Shown: positions 33,422 through 43,303, counted from the stretch's first letter. The stretch: DNA of 64,000 nt from Amorphoplanes digitatis (GCF_014205335.1 NZ_JACHNH010000001.1:9012001-9076000), one strand, 5' to 3'. Notes: generated by a model not told the origin, from the letters alone. Numbers and translations: made by a program.

Positions 33422-34612
33422 TTAGAACGACGCGCCGTACGCGGCGGCGGGCGATTCGAGGGCGGGCATCGGTTCGGGGTGGTCGGCGAGGCCGAGCAGG
33501 GCCGCGACGGCCTGCGCGACGCGGCGGGCGGCGAGGCCGTCGCCGTAGGGGTTTCCGCCCGCGGTCGTCGCGTCGCGGCGGACCCGGCTGTCGAGCAGCG
33601 CGGACGCCTGCTCGACGATCAGCTCGGTGTCGGAGCCGAGGAGCCGGGCGCAGCCGGCCCGCAGCGACCCGTCGGTCTCGACGGCCTCCCGCAGCACCAG
33701 TGCGGGCACGCCGAACGAGGGCGCCTCCTGCTGGACGTCGGCGGAGTCGGTGAGCACGAGATAGGCCTCGGAGAGCAGCCGGGACAGGTCCGGGTACGGC
33801 AGCGGGCCGGTGATCGTGACCCGCTCCACGCCGCCGATCCCGGCGTGGACCTGAGCGCGGACGGCCGGGTTGGGGTGGGTCGGCAGGATCACGTCGATGT
33901 CGGCGTACCGCTCGACGAGCCGGCGGACCGCGGCCAGGACGCGGTCCAGCGGGGCGCCCCACGACTCGCGCCGGTGAACGGCCACGACGACCAGCCGGCG
34001 GCCGGACGCGGCGGCCCGGGCGGCGGCGATCTCGGGGTTCTCGAACGGCAGCCGGCGCCGGGCGATCGCGAGGGCCGCGTCGACGACGGTGTTGCCGGTG
34101 ATCAGCACGTCGCCGGTGGCGATGTCCTCGTCGAGCAGGTTCATTGCGGCGTGCGGTGTCGGCGTGAGATGCAGGGCCGTGACCTGCGCGATCAGCCGGC
34201 GGTCCGCCTCCTCGGGGAACGACGAGCCGAGGTCGCCCGAGCGCACTCCGGCCTCGAGGTGTGCCACGGGGATGCGCCGCCAGCACGCGGCGAGCGCGCC
34301 GGCCAGGCTGGTCGTGGTGTCGCCCTGCACGAGCGCGGCGGCGGGAGGCCGCTCGGTCCACAGCGCGTCGAGCCGGCGGATCATCTCGGTGCGCAGCTCG
34401 GACCGGCTGCCGGCGCCGCGCTCGACGCGCAGCGTGACGTCCGGGGCCAGGCCGAAGGCGGCGAACGTCTGACCGACCATGGCCGGATACCGGCCGCCGG
34501 CGACCAGGACGGGCGTGACCAGGCCGGCCTCGCGCATCGCCATCGCGACGGGCGCGAGCCGGACGGCCTGTGGGCGGGTGCCGCAGACCAGGTGTACTTC
34601 GGGAAGCGACAT
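33422..34612 (-). CDS. WecB-like UDP-GlcNAc 2-epimerase family protein with altered motifs
   Basis: The 396-residue product aligns throughout with non-hydrolysing UDP-N-acetylglucosamine 2-epimerase: VQGDTTTSLAGALAA, HLEAGVRSGDLGSSFPEE, ITGNTVVDA and VVAVHRRESWG are in place. The opening GTRPQAVRLAP has Gln and Arg where the family usually has Glu and Lys (GTRPEaiKmaP). The late TDSADVQQEAPSFG is followed by LREAVETDG rather than LRxxTERPE. It may act on a different sugar nucleotide or be inactive. A SnoaL-like gene follows; no cell-wall sugar cluster is adjacent. Confidence 0.75.
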   Translation of the reverse strand: MSLPEVHLVCGTRPQAVRLAPVAMAMREAGLVTPVLVAGGRYPAMVGQTFAAFGLAPDVTLRVERGAGSRSELRTEMIRRLDALWTERPPAAALVQGDTTTSLAGALAACWRRIPVAHLEAGVRSGDLGSSFPEEADRRLIAQVTALHLTPTPHAAMNLLDEDIATGDVLITGNTVVDAALAIARRRLPFENPEIAAARAAASGRRLVVVAVHRRESWGAPLDRVLAAVRRLVERYADIDVILPTHPNPAVRAQVHAGIGGVERVTITGPLPYPDLSRLLSEAYLVLTDSADVQQEAPSFGVPALVLREAVETDGSLRAGCARLLGSDTELIVEQASALLDSRVRRDATTAGGNPYGDGLAARRVAQAVAALLGLADHPEPMPALESPAAAYGASF

Positions 34613-34962
34613 CGGGGCCTTCCTCCGGGCGGAGACCTGGAGGACCTTAGTCGCTACTCAGCGTGATGCAAGGCGAGTGGACGCAGCGTTGCCGTGATTT
34701 GACCTTTCGGACCATGTCAGACATCTCAGGCGCGTAGCAATCGGCCTAAACCGCCTCGTGACGGTGGATCACGCCGCATTGCGCAGAGTGACATTCTGAC
34801 GCCCGCAGGCCGGGAACCGGCCGAAGGGGTGACGGATTGTCGTCTCAGTGGGTGCGGCACGAATTGACAGCTGCTGTCATCATCGGTGTCACCGCAAGGG
34901 AAGGGTCGCCGGCTCGGGCGACGGATTGCGGTCGCGTTGACATGGGGAAACGGGGCGGATGC
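34613..34962. other. Intergenic region upstream of the flotillin operon
   Basis: This 350-bp divergent gap contains the TTGACA-based inverted repeat at 34864 and a run of short GC repeats. I see no gene. Confidence 0.5.
34864..34879 (+). promoter_or_regulatory. TTGACA -35 candidate within an inverted repeat
   Basis: TTGACAG-CTG-CTGTCA: a consensus -35 hexamer (34864-34869) forms the left arm of TGACAG/CTGTCA. A binding protein there would block the promoter of the YqiJ-like/flotillin/ATPase operon. No good -10 is visible at 17 nt, so the promoter is tentative. Confidence 0.4.
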
Positions 34963-35541
34963 ATGGGCGGGTTTCTGGACGCTGCGCTCAGCTTTCCCGC
35001 CGTCGTCTTCACCCCGCTCCTGATCGTCGTCATCGGGTACTGGGTCGTGGTCATCGCCGGTGGCGCCGACCCGGAGGGTGACGGCGGTGACGGCGGCTTC
35101 CTCGGGTTTCTCGGCCTCGGCGGTGCGCCGGCCTCGATCGTTCTCTCCCTCTTCATCGCCGTCGCCTGGTTCGCCAGCCTGGCCGGCGGCGTACTGCTCG
35201 GCGCGGTACCGGCGCTCGTCCTGGCCGGCGCGCTCGTCCTCGCCTGGGTGATCGCCCGCCTGGCCGTCGTGCTCCTGCGGCGGTTCATGCCGGCCGGCGC
35301 CGAACCCTCCCGCGCCGACTTCGTCGGCCTCACCTGCGTCGTACGCACCGGCCGCGTCACCGCGACGTTCGGACAGGCCGAGGTGCACTCGCCCGACGGC
35401 TCGTCCGCGATCGTGCAGGTCCGCACGCCCGGCGACGACGAGCTGCGCGCGGGATCCATCGCGCTGATCTTCGACTTCGATGCCGACGGCGAGTTCTTCT
35501 GGGTCGTCCCCGCCGACATCGCCACGAGCCCTGACCAGTAA
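34963..35541 (+). CDS. YqiJ/NfeD-like membrane protein with an OB-fold tail
   Basis: The 192-residue product has three membrane helices in its N-terminal half (for example VVFTPLLIVVIGYWVVVI and IVLSLFIAVAWFASLAGG). A soluble beta-rich domain follows (CVVRTGRVTATFGQAEVHS, then IVQVRTPGDDELRAGS), like the OB-fold of YqiJ/NfeD proteins. These proteins partner flotillins, and a flotillin gene lies 20 nt downstream. ATG 34963 has GGGGCGGA nearby; ATG 34942 is an alternative. It likely helps place the flotillin in the membrane (inference). Confidence 0.7.
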   Translation: MGGFLDAALSFPAVVFTPLLIVVIGYWVVVIAGGADPEGDGGDGGFLGFLGLGGAPASIVLSLFIAVAWFASLAGGVLLGAVPALVLAGALVLAWVIARLAVVLLRRFMPAGAEPSRADFVGLTCVVRTGRVTATFGQAEVHSPDGSSAIVQVRTPGDDELRAGSIALIFDFDADGEFFWVVPADIATSPDQ

Positions 35542-35561
35542 CGACAACAAAGGACTCACAC

Positions 35562-37595
35562 ATGGACGTGATCTCCACCGGCTTCGGTGTGCTCATCGCC
35601 GTCGTACTGCTCGTCGTCCTCGGCGCGGCGTTCTTCTTCGCCCGCATGTTCCGCAAGGTCGAGCAGGGCAGGGCCCTCATCGTGTCCAAGGTCCGCCGGG
35701 TTGACGTGACCTTCACCGGCGCCGTCGTGCTGCCGGTCCTGCACAAGGCCGAGTTCATGGACATCTCGGTGAAGACGATCGAGATCTCGCGGACCGGGCG
35801 CGAGGGCCTGATCTGCCGCGACAACATCCGAGCCGACATCCGGATCACGTTCTTCGTCCGGGTCAACAAGACCACCGAGGACGTCATCAAGGTCGCGCAG
35901 GCGATCGGTACCACCCGGGCCAGCAGCGAGCAGACGCTCCAGGAGCTGTTCAGCGCCAAGTTCTCCGAGGCGCTCAAGACGGTCGGCAAGCAGCTCGACT
36001 TCGTCGATCTCTACACCAAGCGCCACGAGTTCCGGGACCAGATCATCGAGGTGATCGGCACCGACCTCAACGGCTACAGCCTCGAGGACGCGGCCATCGA
36101 CTTCCTCGAGCAGACGCCGATGATCTCGCTCGACCCGAAGAACATCCTCGACGCGCAGGGCATCCGGAAGATCACCGAGCTGACCGCGATCGAGGCGGTC
36201 CGCACCAACGACTTCCGGCGCAACGAGGAGAAGGAGATCACCCGCCAGAACGTGGACGCCCGCGAGGCGATCCTCGAGCTGGAGCGCCGGCAGGCGGACG
36301 CGGAGATCAAGCAGCGCCGCGAGATCGAGACCATCCGGGCCCGGGAGGAGGCGGAGATCGTCCTCGCGCAGGCCGAGGAGCGGCTCCGCGCCGAGGGCGC
36401 GAACCTGCGCACCGCCCAGCAGCTCGGCGTGCAGCAGGAGAACAAGAACCGGGAGATCGCGGTCGCCGAGAAGAACCGCGAGCGGGTCATCGCGATCGAG
36501 ACCGAGCGCATCGAGAAGGACCGGATGCTCGAGGTCATCGGCCGCGAGCGGGAGACCGAGCTTTCAACGATCTCCAAGAACAAGGAGGTCGAGGGGGAGA
36601 AGCGGGCGATCGCCGAGGTGATCCGCGAGCGCATCGCGGTCGAGAAGACCGTCGCCGAGCAGGAGGAGAACATCAAGCGCCTCCGGGTCGTCGAGGAGGC
36701 CGAGCGCACCCGCCAGGCCGTCATCATCGCGGCCGAGGCCGAGGCGCAGGAGCACCTGGTCAAGGACATCAAGGCGGCCGAGGCCGCCGAGGCCGCGGCC
36801 AAGTTCAAGGCCCGCGAGGAGCTGCTGCTGGCCGAGACCCGGCAGCAGACCGCCGAGCTCGACGCCCGCGCCAAGATCCGGCTCGCCGAGGGTACGCAGG
36901 CCGAGGCGGCCGCCGCCGGCCTCGCCGACGTGCAGGTCCGCGAGCGCAACGTCGAGGTGCTCGAGAAGACCGGCCGCGCCGAGGCCGCCGTCGAGCGGGA
37001 GAAGGCCCTGGTCGCCGCCGAGGCGATCCGCGAGCGGCTGAAGGGCGAGGCCGAGGGCCTCACCGAGAAGGCCGCCGCGATGGGCGCGCTCGACGACGTC
37101 ACCCGCGAGCACGAGGAGTACCGGATCCGGCTCGAGATGGAGAAGGAGATCCGGCTGGCCGGCATCAACGTGCACAAGGAGATCGCCGAGTCGCAGGCCA
37201 TGGTCGTCGCGGCCGGGCTGGAGAAGGCGAACATCGACATCGTCGGTGGCGACTCGGTCTTCTTCGACAAGCTGCTCGGCTCGATCACGATGGGCAAGAG
37301 CCTGGACGGCTTCATCGACCACTCGACCGTCGCGCAGGGCCTCGGCGCGCGCTACCTCAACGGCGACGCGAACATCGCCGACGACCTGGGCCGGCTGCTC
37401 GGCTCGGTGTCGACCGGCGACGTGGCGAACCTGACCCTGGCCGCGTTCCTCACCCAGCAGATCAAGGCCGGCGGCAACGACGCGGGCAAGCTGCGCGAGC
37501 TGCTCGCGGCGGCCAAGAAGCTGGGCGTCGCGGACACCGAGCTCGCGGCCCTGACCGGCGGGCCGGCCAACGGCACGGTGGTGGCCCAGCGGTGA
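35562..37595 (+). CDS. Flotillin/YqiK-family SPFH protein
   Basis: The 677-residue product has one N-terminal membrane helix (about 8-30), an SPFH/band-7 domain (about 40-200; SVKTIEISRTGREGLICRD) and a very long charged coiled coil (about 215-560, Glu/Arg/Ala-rich). A flexible C-terminal oligomerisation region (about 570-677) follows. Flotillins form ring-like scaffolds in membrane microdomains. It sits between the YqiJ-like gene and the giant ATPase gene, whose GTG overlaps its stop. An ACAAAGGACT Shine-Dalgarno precedes ATG. Confidence 0.9.
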   Translation: MDVISTGFGVLIAVVLLVVLGAAFFFARMFRKVEQGRALIVSKVRRVDVTFTGAVVLPVLHKAEFMDISVKTIEISRTGREGLICRDNIRADIRITFFVRVNKTTEDVIKVAQAIGTTRASSEQTLQELFSAKFSEALKTVGKQLDFVDLYTKRHEFRDQIIEVIGTDLNGYSLEDAAIDFLEQTPMISLDPKNILDAQGIRKITELTAIEAVRTNDFRRNEEKEITRQNVDAREAILELERRQADAEIKQRREIETIRAREEAEIVLAQAEERLRAEGANLRTAQQLGVQQENKNREIAVAEKNRERVIAIETERIEKDRMLEVIGRERETELSTISKNKEVEGEKRAIAEVIRERIAVEKTVAEQEENIKRLRVVEEAERTRQAVIIAAEAEAQEHLVKDIKAAEAAEAAAKFKAREELLLAETRQQTAELDARAKIRLAEGTQAEAAAAGLADVQVRERNVEVLEKTGRAEAAVEREKALVAAEAIRERLKGEAEGLTEKAAAMGALDDVTREHEEYRIRLEMEKEIRLAGINVHKEIAESQAMVVAAGLEKANIDIVGGDSVFFDKLLGSITMGKSLDGFIDHSTVAQGLGARYLNGDANIADDLGRLLGSVSTGDVANLTLAAFLTQQIKAGGNDAGKLRELLAAAKKLGVADTELAALTGGPANGTVVAQR

Positions 37596-40500
37596 CGGCC
37601 GTCCTCGACGCCGGCGCCCTGGACGCCGGCACCTATGAGGTGCTGCGCGGCCGGCTCGGCAGCCAGGCCAAGGAGCTGGCCGAGCGGGCCGAGGAGCTGA
37701 ACGCCCGACGGGTGGAGACGTTCGGCGGGCAGCAGATGCGGCTGCTCGGCGCCGAGCGAATCCGCACCGAGAACAACTGCGTCCCGCGCGACATCGTGCA
37801 GGTCGGCGGCGCCATGCTGTTCGGCTACAACGTCTTCATCGGGCTGAAGACCGAGACGGCGGTCTCGGACGTGTTCGCCGTGCACGGCTTCGGCCGCGAC
37901 GGCGACGCGTTCCGCTTCGACGCCGCCGCGGCGCTGCCCGGACTGCTCGACGACCCGGGCTTCCAGCGCGACTTCGCGGAGCTGTACCGCTACTACCGCG
38001 AGACGCACCTGCTCCAGCTGCGCCGGCTTGAGGGCATGGTGCTGGCCGTCTTCCAGACCGGTGCCCGCGTCGACGACCTGAAGGTGCTGCGCTGGAAGGT
38101 CGGCGCCGACGGCGTGTCGTACGTGGACAGCCGCGGCGAACGCGACCACGTCTTCCCGCCGTCACACGACTTCGAGTGGGTACCCACCACCCGGGAGCAC
38201 CACGTGCTGGGCCGGCACCCGCACGTCACCATCGAGGACGAGGTCTTCGTCGAGACGGTGGGTGGAAACCTCACCGTCAAGGTGGAGAACAACACCGAGG
38301 ACGGCGAGGGCGTCTACTCCGAGCCGGTGGACGAGCCGCTCCAGAGCCTCGCCGACGCGGAGATCGCGTACGCCCGGATCGGTCCGCTGATCCTGCTGCG
38401 CGTGCTGCCGTACAAGGAGACCCGGCAGCGGTACCTGGTCTTCAACACCCGGACCAGGGACGTGCGGCGCCTCGACGGGATCGGGCAGTCCTGCCAGCGG
38501 CTGCCCGAGGACCAGGGCGTGATCTTCCCGGGCGGCTACTACCTGGCGACCGGGGTGGCCAAGACGTTCGACGCGGACGTCGCCGACCTCGAGTTCGAGC
38601 GGGCCGTGCGGTCGGTCAACGGCGAGGACGTGCTCTACGTCTTCCACGCCCGGGCCGCCGGACGGTACCTGCTGCTGCCGTACAACGTGATCCGCAAGGA
38701 GGTCGCCACGCCGATCGCCTGCCACGGGTACTCGCTCTTCGACGACGGCACGCTCATCGCCTTCCGGCACCTGACGGACGAGCCGTCGCGGGTGCACCCG
38801 ATGCAGGTGTGGCAGACGCCGTACGTGTCGGACACGTACGCGGCGACGCAGCCCGTCGGCAGCGGTCCGCTCGACCGGGTCGGCAACGCGGACCTGGTCC
38901 GGGGCATCGCCGACGCGCTCTCGGTGGCCCGGATGGTCGACGAGATGACCCCGTCCGCCGCGGTGTTCGAGGCGATCATCGCGGCCTGCACCCGGCTCTT
39001 CGACCACTACCACTGGCTCGGCGAGCGCGACCTCGGCGACCTGCGCACCCCGCTCTCGGAGGTGCGCGCGACCGCCGAGCAGGTGCTTGACGAGTACGAG
39101 TCCGTGCAGGCGCTGACCGCGCAGGCCACGGCCGCGGTCGACGAGGCCGGCGCGGCGACGGCGTCGCTGATCCGTCGCGCCCGCGGCGAGGTGCCCACCA
39201 CGACCGACGCCTGGATCGGGCAGCTCGCCACGCTGCGGCAGGCGCAGGGCCGGATCGTGACGCTGCGCGAGCTGCGCTACGTCGACCTGGCCCGGCTCGA
39301 CGGCCTCGAGCGCGACCTCTCCGCCGAGGTCGAGTCGACCGCCCGCCGGGCCGTCGAGTTCCTCCAGCGCGAGGACGCCTTCGCCGGCTACCAGCAGTCG
39401 GTCGAGCAGCTCGTCGCCGACGCGGCCGGCATCGCCACCGTCGCCGAGGCCGCGCCCGTCGCGCAGCGCCTCACCGATCAGGCCGACGGGCTACAGGTCG
39501 TCACCGATGTGGTCGGCGGCCTCGACATCGCGGACGCGACCGTGCGGGTCGCGATCCTGGAGCGGATCGGCGAGGTGCTCGGCGGCGTCAACCGCGCCCG
39601 GGCCACCCTGGACTCCCGCCGCCGCGAGCTCGCCGCCGTCGAGGGCCGTGCCGCGTTCGCCGCGGAGTTCGCCCTGCTCGGCCAGTCCGTCACCGCAGGG
39701 CTCGCCGCCGCGGACACCCCGGAGCACAGCGACGAGCAGGTCGCCAAGCTGATGCTTCAGGTCGAGGCGCTCGAGTCGCGGTTCGGCGACTTCGACGACT
39801 TCATCGACCAGCTCAGCGCCAAGCGCTCCGAGGTGTACGAGGCGTTCGCGGCCCGCCGGCAGGCGCTGCTCGACGACCGGGCCCGCCGCGCCGACCGGCT
39901 TGTCGACTCGGCGCAGCGCACCCTCGCGAGCGTGCAGCGCCGGGTCGCCGGCCTGGCCACCCTCGACGAGGTGAACACCTACTTCGCCACCGATCCGATG
40001 GTCGGCAAGCTGCGCTCGGTCGCGGGCGAGCTGCGTACCCTCGGCGACACCGTCCGGGCCGAGGAGCTGGACGGGCGGGTCAAGGCCGCGCGGCAGGAGG
40101 CCGGCCGGTCCCTGCGCGACCGGCTCGACCTGTACGGCGACGGCGGCGCCACGATCCGCCTGGGCCGGCACACGTTCGCGGTGAACACCCAGGCCATCGA
40201 CCTGACGCTGGTGCCGGACGGTCCCGACCTGGCGTTCGCCGTCACCGGCACCGACTACCGCGCCCCGGTGCGGGACGCGTCGTTCGCGGCGACCCGGCCG
40301 TTCTGGAACCAGACCGTGGTCTCCGAGACGCCGTCGGTCTATCGCGGAGAGCACCTGGCCGCGGCGCTGCTCGCCGACGATCCGGCCGGGGTCGCGGCGG
40401 CCGCCGCCGGCGGCACGCTCATCGACGTCGTGCGCCGGGCCGCCGAGGCCCGCTACGACGAGGGGTACGAGCGTGGCGTGCACGACGCCGACGCCGCACT

Positions 40501-42460
40501 GATCCTGGAGGCGCTGGTCCGCCTGAGCGCCGCCGCCGGCCTGCTGCGCTATCCCGGCCCGGTACGCGCCGAGGCGCAGCTGTTCTGGGCCTTCGGCGAG
40601 GGCGACAAGCAGGCCTGGGCGCGCCGCGCGTCGTCGCTGGTCCGGGCCCGGGAGATGTTCGGCTCGGCCGGCTCCGCGCTGCCCGAGCTGTGCGCGGAGC
40701 TCAGCGCGGCGGCGGGAGCGGATCCGCTGGTCGGCGAGTACCTGGTGGAGGAGCTGGCGAGCACGCCGGCCGGGTTCGTCACCGGCGCCGGCGCCCGCAC
40801 GCTCGTCGAGCGCTTCCACCGCGCACTCGGCAGCGGGCCGGCGGCGGCCGCCCGCGACTACGCGGACGACCTGCGCGCCCTGGCCGGTGACCTCGGGGCG
40901 CGGCGGCAGCTCGTGACGGCCTGGCTGACCGCGTTCCTGGCCGCGCAGCCCGGCGCCGGCGCCGCGGAGGATCTCGCCGAGGCCGTCGCCCTCGAGCTGA
41001 CCGGCTCGTCGCTGACCCGGCACGACTCGGCGGCGGCACTGACCGCGACCGTCGGCGGGCTGCTCGGCGCGCATCCCCGCATCGTCGATCGCGCGATCGA
41101 GCTGCGGCTGGACGAGGTGCTGACCCGTACAGGTGAGTTCCGGGCGGTCGCGGTGCCGGCGTACCGGGCGTACCAGAAGCAGCGGACCGCCCTGGCCGCC
41201 GCCGAACGCGATCGGCTGCGGCTCGACGAGTTCAAGCCCGGCGTGATGAGCGCCTTCGTGCGTAACCGGCTGCTGGACGAGGTCTACCTGCCGCTGATCG
41301 GCGACAACCTGGCCCGGCAGCTCGGCGCGGCCGGCGACGCCAAGCGCACCGACCAGTCCGGTCTGCTGCTGCTGATCTCGCCGCCCGGCTACGGCAAGAC
41401 GACGCTGATGGAGTACGTCGCCAACCGCCTCGGCCTGGTCTTCGTGAAGGTCAACGGCCCGGCGCTCGGCCACGACGTCACGTCGCTCGACCCGGAACAG
41501 GCGCCGAACGCGACGGCGCGCCAGGAGGTCGAGAAGATCTCGTTCGCCCTGGAGCTGGGCAACAACGTCCTGCTCTACCTCGACGACATCCAGCACACCT
41601 CGCCGGAGCTGCTGCAGAAGTTCATCTCGCTCTGCGACGCGCAGCGCCGGATGGAGGGCGTCTGGGAGGGCGGCACCCGCACGTACGACATGCGGGGCAA
41701 GCGGTTCGCGGTGTGCATGGCCGGCAACCCTTACACCGAGAGCGGGCAGCGGTTCCGGATCCCGGACATGCTGGCCAACCGGGCCGACGTGTGGAACCTC
41801 GGTGACGTGCTCGCGGGCCGCGACGACGTCTTCGAGATGTCGTACCTGGAGAACGCGCTGACGTCGAACACCGTGCTGGCGCCGCTGTCGTCGCGCGACC
41901 GCGCCGACCTGCCGCTGCTGGTGCGGCTCGCCGAGGGCGACGAGTCGGTGCGGCCGGACCGGCTCAGCCACCCGTACTCGGCGACGGAGCTGGAGCAGGT
42001 GCTGTCGGTGCTGCGCAAGATGCGCCGGGTGCAGCGGATCGTGCTGAACAACAACCGGGCGTACATCGCCTCGGCGGGGCAGGCGGACGCCGGGCGCACC
42101 GAGCCGCCGTTCAAGCTTCAGGGCTCGTACCGCAACATGAACAAGCTGGCCGAGCGGATCGTCCCGGTGATGAACGACGCCGAGCTGGAGACGGTCGTCG
42201 ACGACCACTACCGCGGCGAGGCACAGACGCTGACGACGGGCGCGGAGGCCAACCTGCTGAAGCTGGCCGAGCTGCGCGGACGGCTCACACCGCAGCAGGC
42301 GGAGCGCTGGGCGGAGGTCAAGGCGGCCTACGTGCGCGACCAGGCGCTGGGCGGCGCGACCGACGACCCGATGTCCCGGGCGGTCGGCGCGGTCGGGCTG
42401 CTCGCCGACCGGGTCGCCGGCGTGGAGAAGGCGATCGGGAAGCTGGGCCCGGAGAGCTGA
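37592..42460 (+). CDS. Giant AAA ATPase (DUF3686-type, annotated elsewhere as DNA-repair ATPase)
   Basis: The 1622-residue product starts at GTG 37592, overlapping the flotillin stop (GTGA). The first about 480 residues form a DUF3686-like beta-rich domain (NNCVPRDIVQVGGAMLFGYN, then YCRETHL-type helices). Coiled coils (about 480-850) and an Ala-rich helical region follow. An AAA module (about 1240-1510) has Walker A ISPPGYGKTTLMEY (about 1263) and Walker B NNVLLYLDDIQH, with an arginine-finger region near GSYRNMNKL. Such proteins are named DNA-repair ATPases from homology only. Its coupling with a flotillin suggests work at the membrane instead, for example remodelling a complex there (inference). 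Confidence 0.8.
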   Translation: MTAVLDAGALDAGTYEVLRGRLGSQAKELAERAEELNARRVETFGGQQMRLLGAERIRTENNCVPRDIVQVGGAMLFGYNVFIGLKTETAVSDVFAVHGFGRDGDAFRFDAAAALPGLLDDPGFQRDFAELYRYYRETHLLQLRRLEGMVLAVFQTGARVDDLKVLRWKVGADGVSYVDSRGERDHVFPPSHDFEWVPTTREHHVLGRHPHVTIEDEVFVETVGGNLTVKVENNTEDGEGVYSEPVDEPLQSLADAEIAYARIGPLILLRVLPYKETRQRYLVFNTRTRDVRRLDGIGQSCQRLPEDQGVIFPGGYYLATGVAKTFDADVADLEFERAVRSVNGEDVLYVFHARAAGRYLLLPYNVIRKEVATPIACHGYSLFDDGTLIAFRHLTDEPSRVHPMQVWQTPYVSDTYAATQPVGSGPLDRVGNADLVRGIADALSVARMVDEMTPSAAVFEAIIAACTRLFDHYHWLGERDLGDLRTPLSEVRATAEQVLDEYESVQALTAQATAAVDEAGAATASLIRRARGEVPTTTDAWIGQLATLRQAQGRIVTLRELRYVDLARLDGLERDLSAEVESTARRAVEFLQREDAFAGYQQSVEQLVADAAGIATVAEAAPVAQRLTDQADGLQVVTDVVGGLDIADATVRVAILERIGEVLGGVNRARATLDSRRRELAAVEGRAAFAAEFALLGQSVTAGLAAADTPEHSDEQVAKLMLQVEALESRFGDFDDFIDQLSAKRSEVYEAFAARRQALLDDRARRADRLVDSAQRTLASVQRRVAGLATLDEVNTYFATDPMVGKLRSVAGELRTLGDTVRAEELDGRVKAARQEAGRSLRDRLDLYGDGGATIRLGRHTFAVNTQAIDLTLVPDGPDLAFAVTGTDYRAPVRDASFAATRPFWNQTVVSETPSVYRGEHLAAALLADDPAGVAAAAAGGTLIDVVRRAAEARYDEGYERGVHDADAALILEALVRLSAAAGLLRYPGPVRAEAQLFWAFGEGDKQAWARRASSLVRAREMFGSAGSALPELCAELSAAAGADPLVGEYLVEELASTPAGFVTGAGARTLVERFHRALGSGPAAAARDYADDLRALAGDLGARRQLVTAWLTAFLAAQPGAGAAEDLAEAVALELTGSSLTRHDSAAALTATVGGLLGAHPRIVDRAIELRLDEVLTRTGEFRAVAVPAYRAYQKQRTALAAAERDRLRLDEFKPGVMSAFVRNRLLDEVYLPLIGDNLARQLGAAGDAKRTDQSGLLLLISPPGYGKTTLMEYVANRLGLVFVKVNGPALGHDVTSLDPEQAPNATARQEVEKISFALELGNNVLLYLDDIQHTSPELLQKFISLCDAQRRMEGVWEGGTRTYDMRGKRFAVCMAGNPYTESGQRFRIPDMLANRADVWNLGDVLAGRDDVFEMSYLENALTSNTVLAPLSSRDRADLPLLVRLAEGDESVRPDRLSHPYSATELEQVLSVLRKMRRVQRIVLNNNRAYIASAGQADAGRTEPPFKLQGSYRNMNKLAERIVPVMNDAELETVVDDHYRGEAQTLTTGAEANLLKLAELRGRLTPQQAERWAEVKAAYVRDQALGGATDDPMSRAVGAVGLLADRVAGVEKAIGKLGPES

Positions 42461-42467
42461 ACGGTGT

Positions 42468-42498
42468 ACCGGCGCCGCCGCATGGCGGCGCCGGTTTT
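42468..42498. terminator. Rho-independent terminator after the ATPase gene
   Basis: ACCGGCGCCGCC pairs perfectly with 42484-42495 around GCAT, followed by TTT. It also ends the convergent gene at 42498. Confidence 0.9.
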
Positions 42499-43208
42499 CA
42501 CTCCTGCGAGCGAAGCAGGGACGGGTTGTCGCGCAGCAGCGCCGCCAGGCGCCTCGCGGCGGCCTGCGCCTCCTCCGTGTCGACCTGTAGCGGGATCGGC
42601 TCCGGCAGCGGGGCCGGCATGCCACGCTGCTCCGGCACCGACTGGGCGCCGCGGCGGGCCGCGACCGGCTCCTCCGGCGCGCGGTGCTGCTCCGCGTGGA
42701 CGCGGCGGCTGGTCTGCGGCGGGACCGGGGGCGGCGGGGTCGCCGCGAACGGGTGCGGCGCGAACGTCTCCTGCGCGCGCGGCCCGGGCTCCTCGTAGCG
42801 GTCGTAGCCCTGGTCCGCGGCCGGGTAGGAGGGGTGGCCCTGCTCCGCCGGCTGCTCGAACACGTAGCCGTAAGGCGGGGTGTACGGCTCGGGATCCTCG
42901 GCGTCGATGTCGAAGTCGGCGTGCCGCGGCGACGTCGGTGCCGCCTCGGCGACCCGATCGGCCACCGAGTTGTCCGCGCTGACCTGCACGATGCCGTCCT
43001 CGACCGCGAAGTGCAGCAGCATCGGGTCACCCGCGCCCTCGACACCCACCGTCACGCCGAGCTCGGGGTAGCGGCCGACGACAGCGGCGATCGCCTCGAC
43101 CAGCTCCGTCACCGACGGCGGGGTGCCGTTGACCTCCCCCGCGGCACGACGACGCAGCTCATCTCGGCGCGCCAGCTTGTCGAGCGCGTCGTCTAATCCG
43201 CCTCGCAC
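42498..43208 (-). CDS. Conserved-looking hypothetical protein next to the conservon
   Basis: The 236-residue product (GTG start) has a compact N-terminal domain of about 90 residues (LDDALDKLARRDELRRRAAG, then VTVGVEGAGDPMLLHFAVED). A long Pro/Glu-rich disordered part (about 95-200) and a short helix near the end follow. I recall similar N-terminal domains in actinomycete hypotheticals, without a known function. It lies 95 nt after the stop of the GTPase gene on the same strand and may share the conservon transcript. Confidence 0.6.
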   Translation of the reverse strand: MRGGLDDALDKLARRDELRRRAAGEVNGTPPSVTELVEAIAAVVGRYPELGVTVGVEGAGDPMLLHFAVEDGIVQVSADNSVADRVAEAAPTSPRHADFDIDAEDPEPYTPPYGYVFEQPAEQGHPSYPAADQGYDRYEEPGPRAQETFAPHPFAATPPPPVPPQTSRRVHAEQHRAPEEPVAARRGAQSVPEQRGMPAPLPEPIPLQVDTEEAQAAARRLAALLRDNPSLLRSQE

Positions 43209-43303
43209 GTCACCGTCCTCCCGTCACACGCAGTTGCCCGTACACACTTTGCCCGCTCGACGGGTGGTTTGGGAACCGGGCACGGAGCGAGTCGGCGAAC
43301 ACC

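Noticed and set aside
36074..43045. Minus-strand open frames opposite flotillin and the ATPase
   Set aside because: Their products are Ser/Ala- or Arg-rich shadows of coiled-coil codons; the plus genes have clear domains and overlapping stops and starts.
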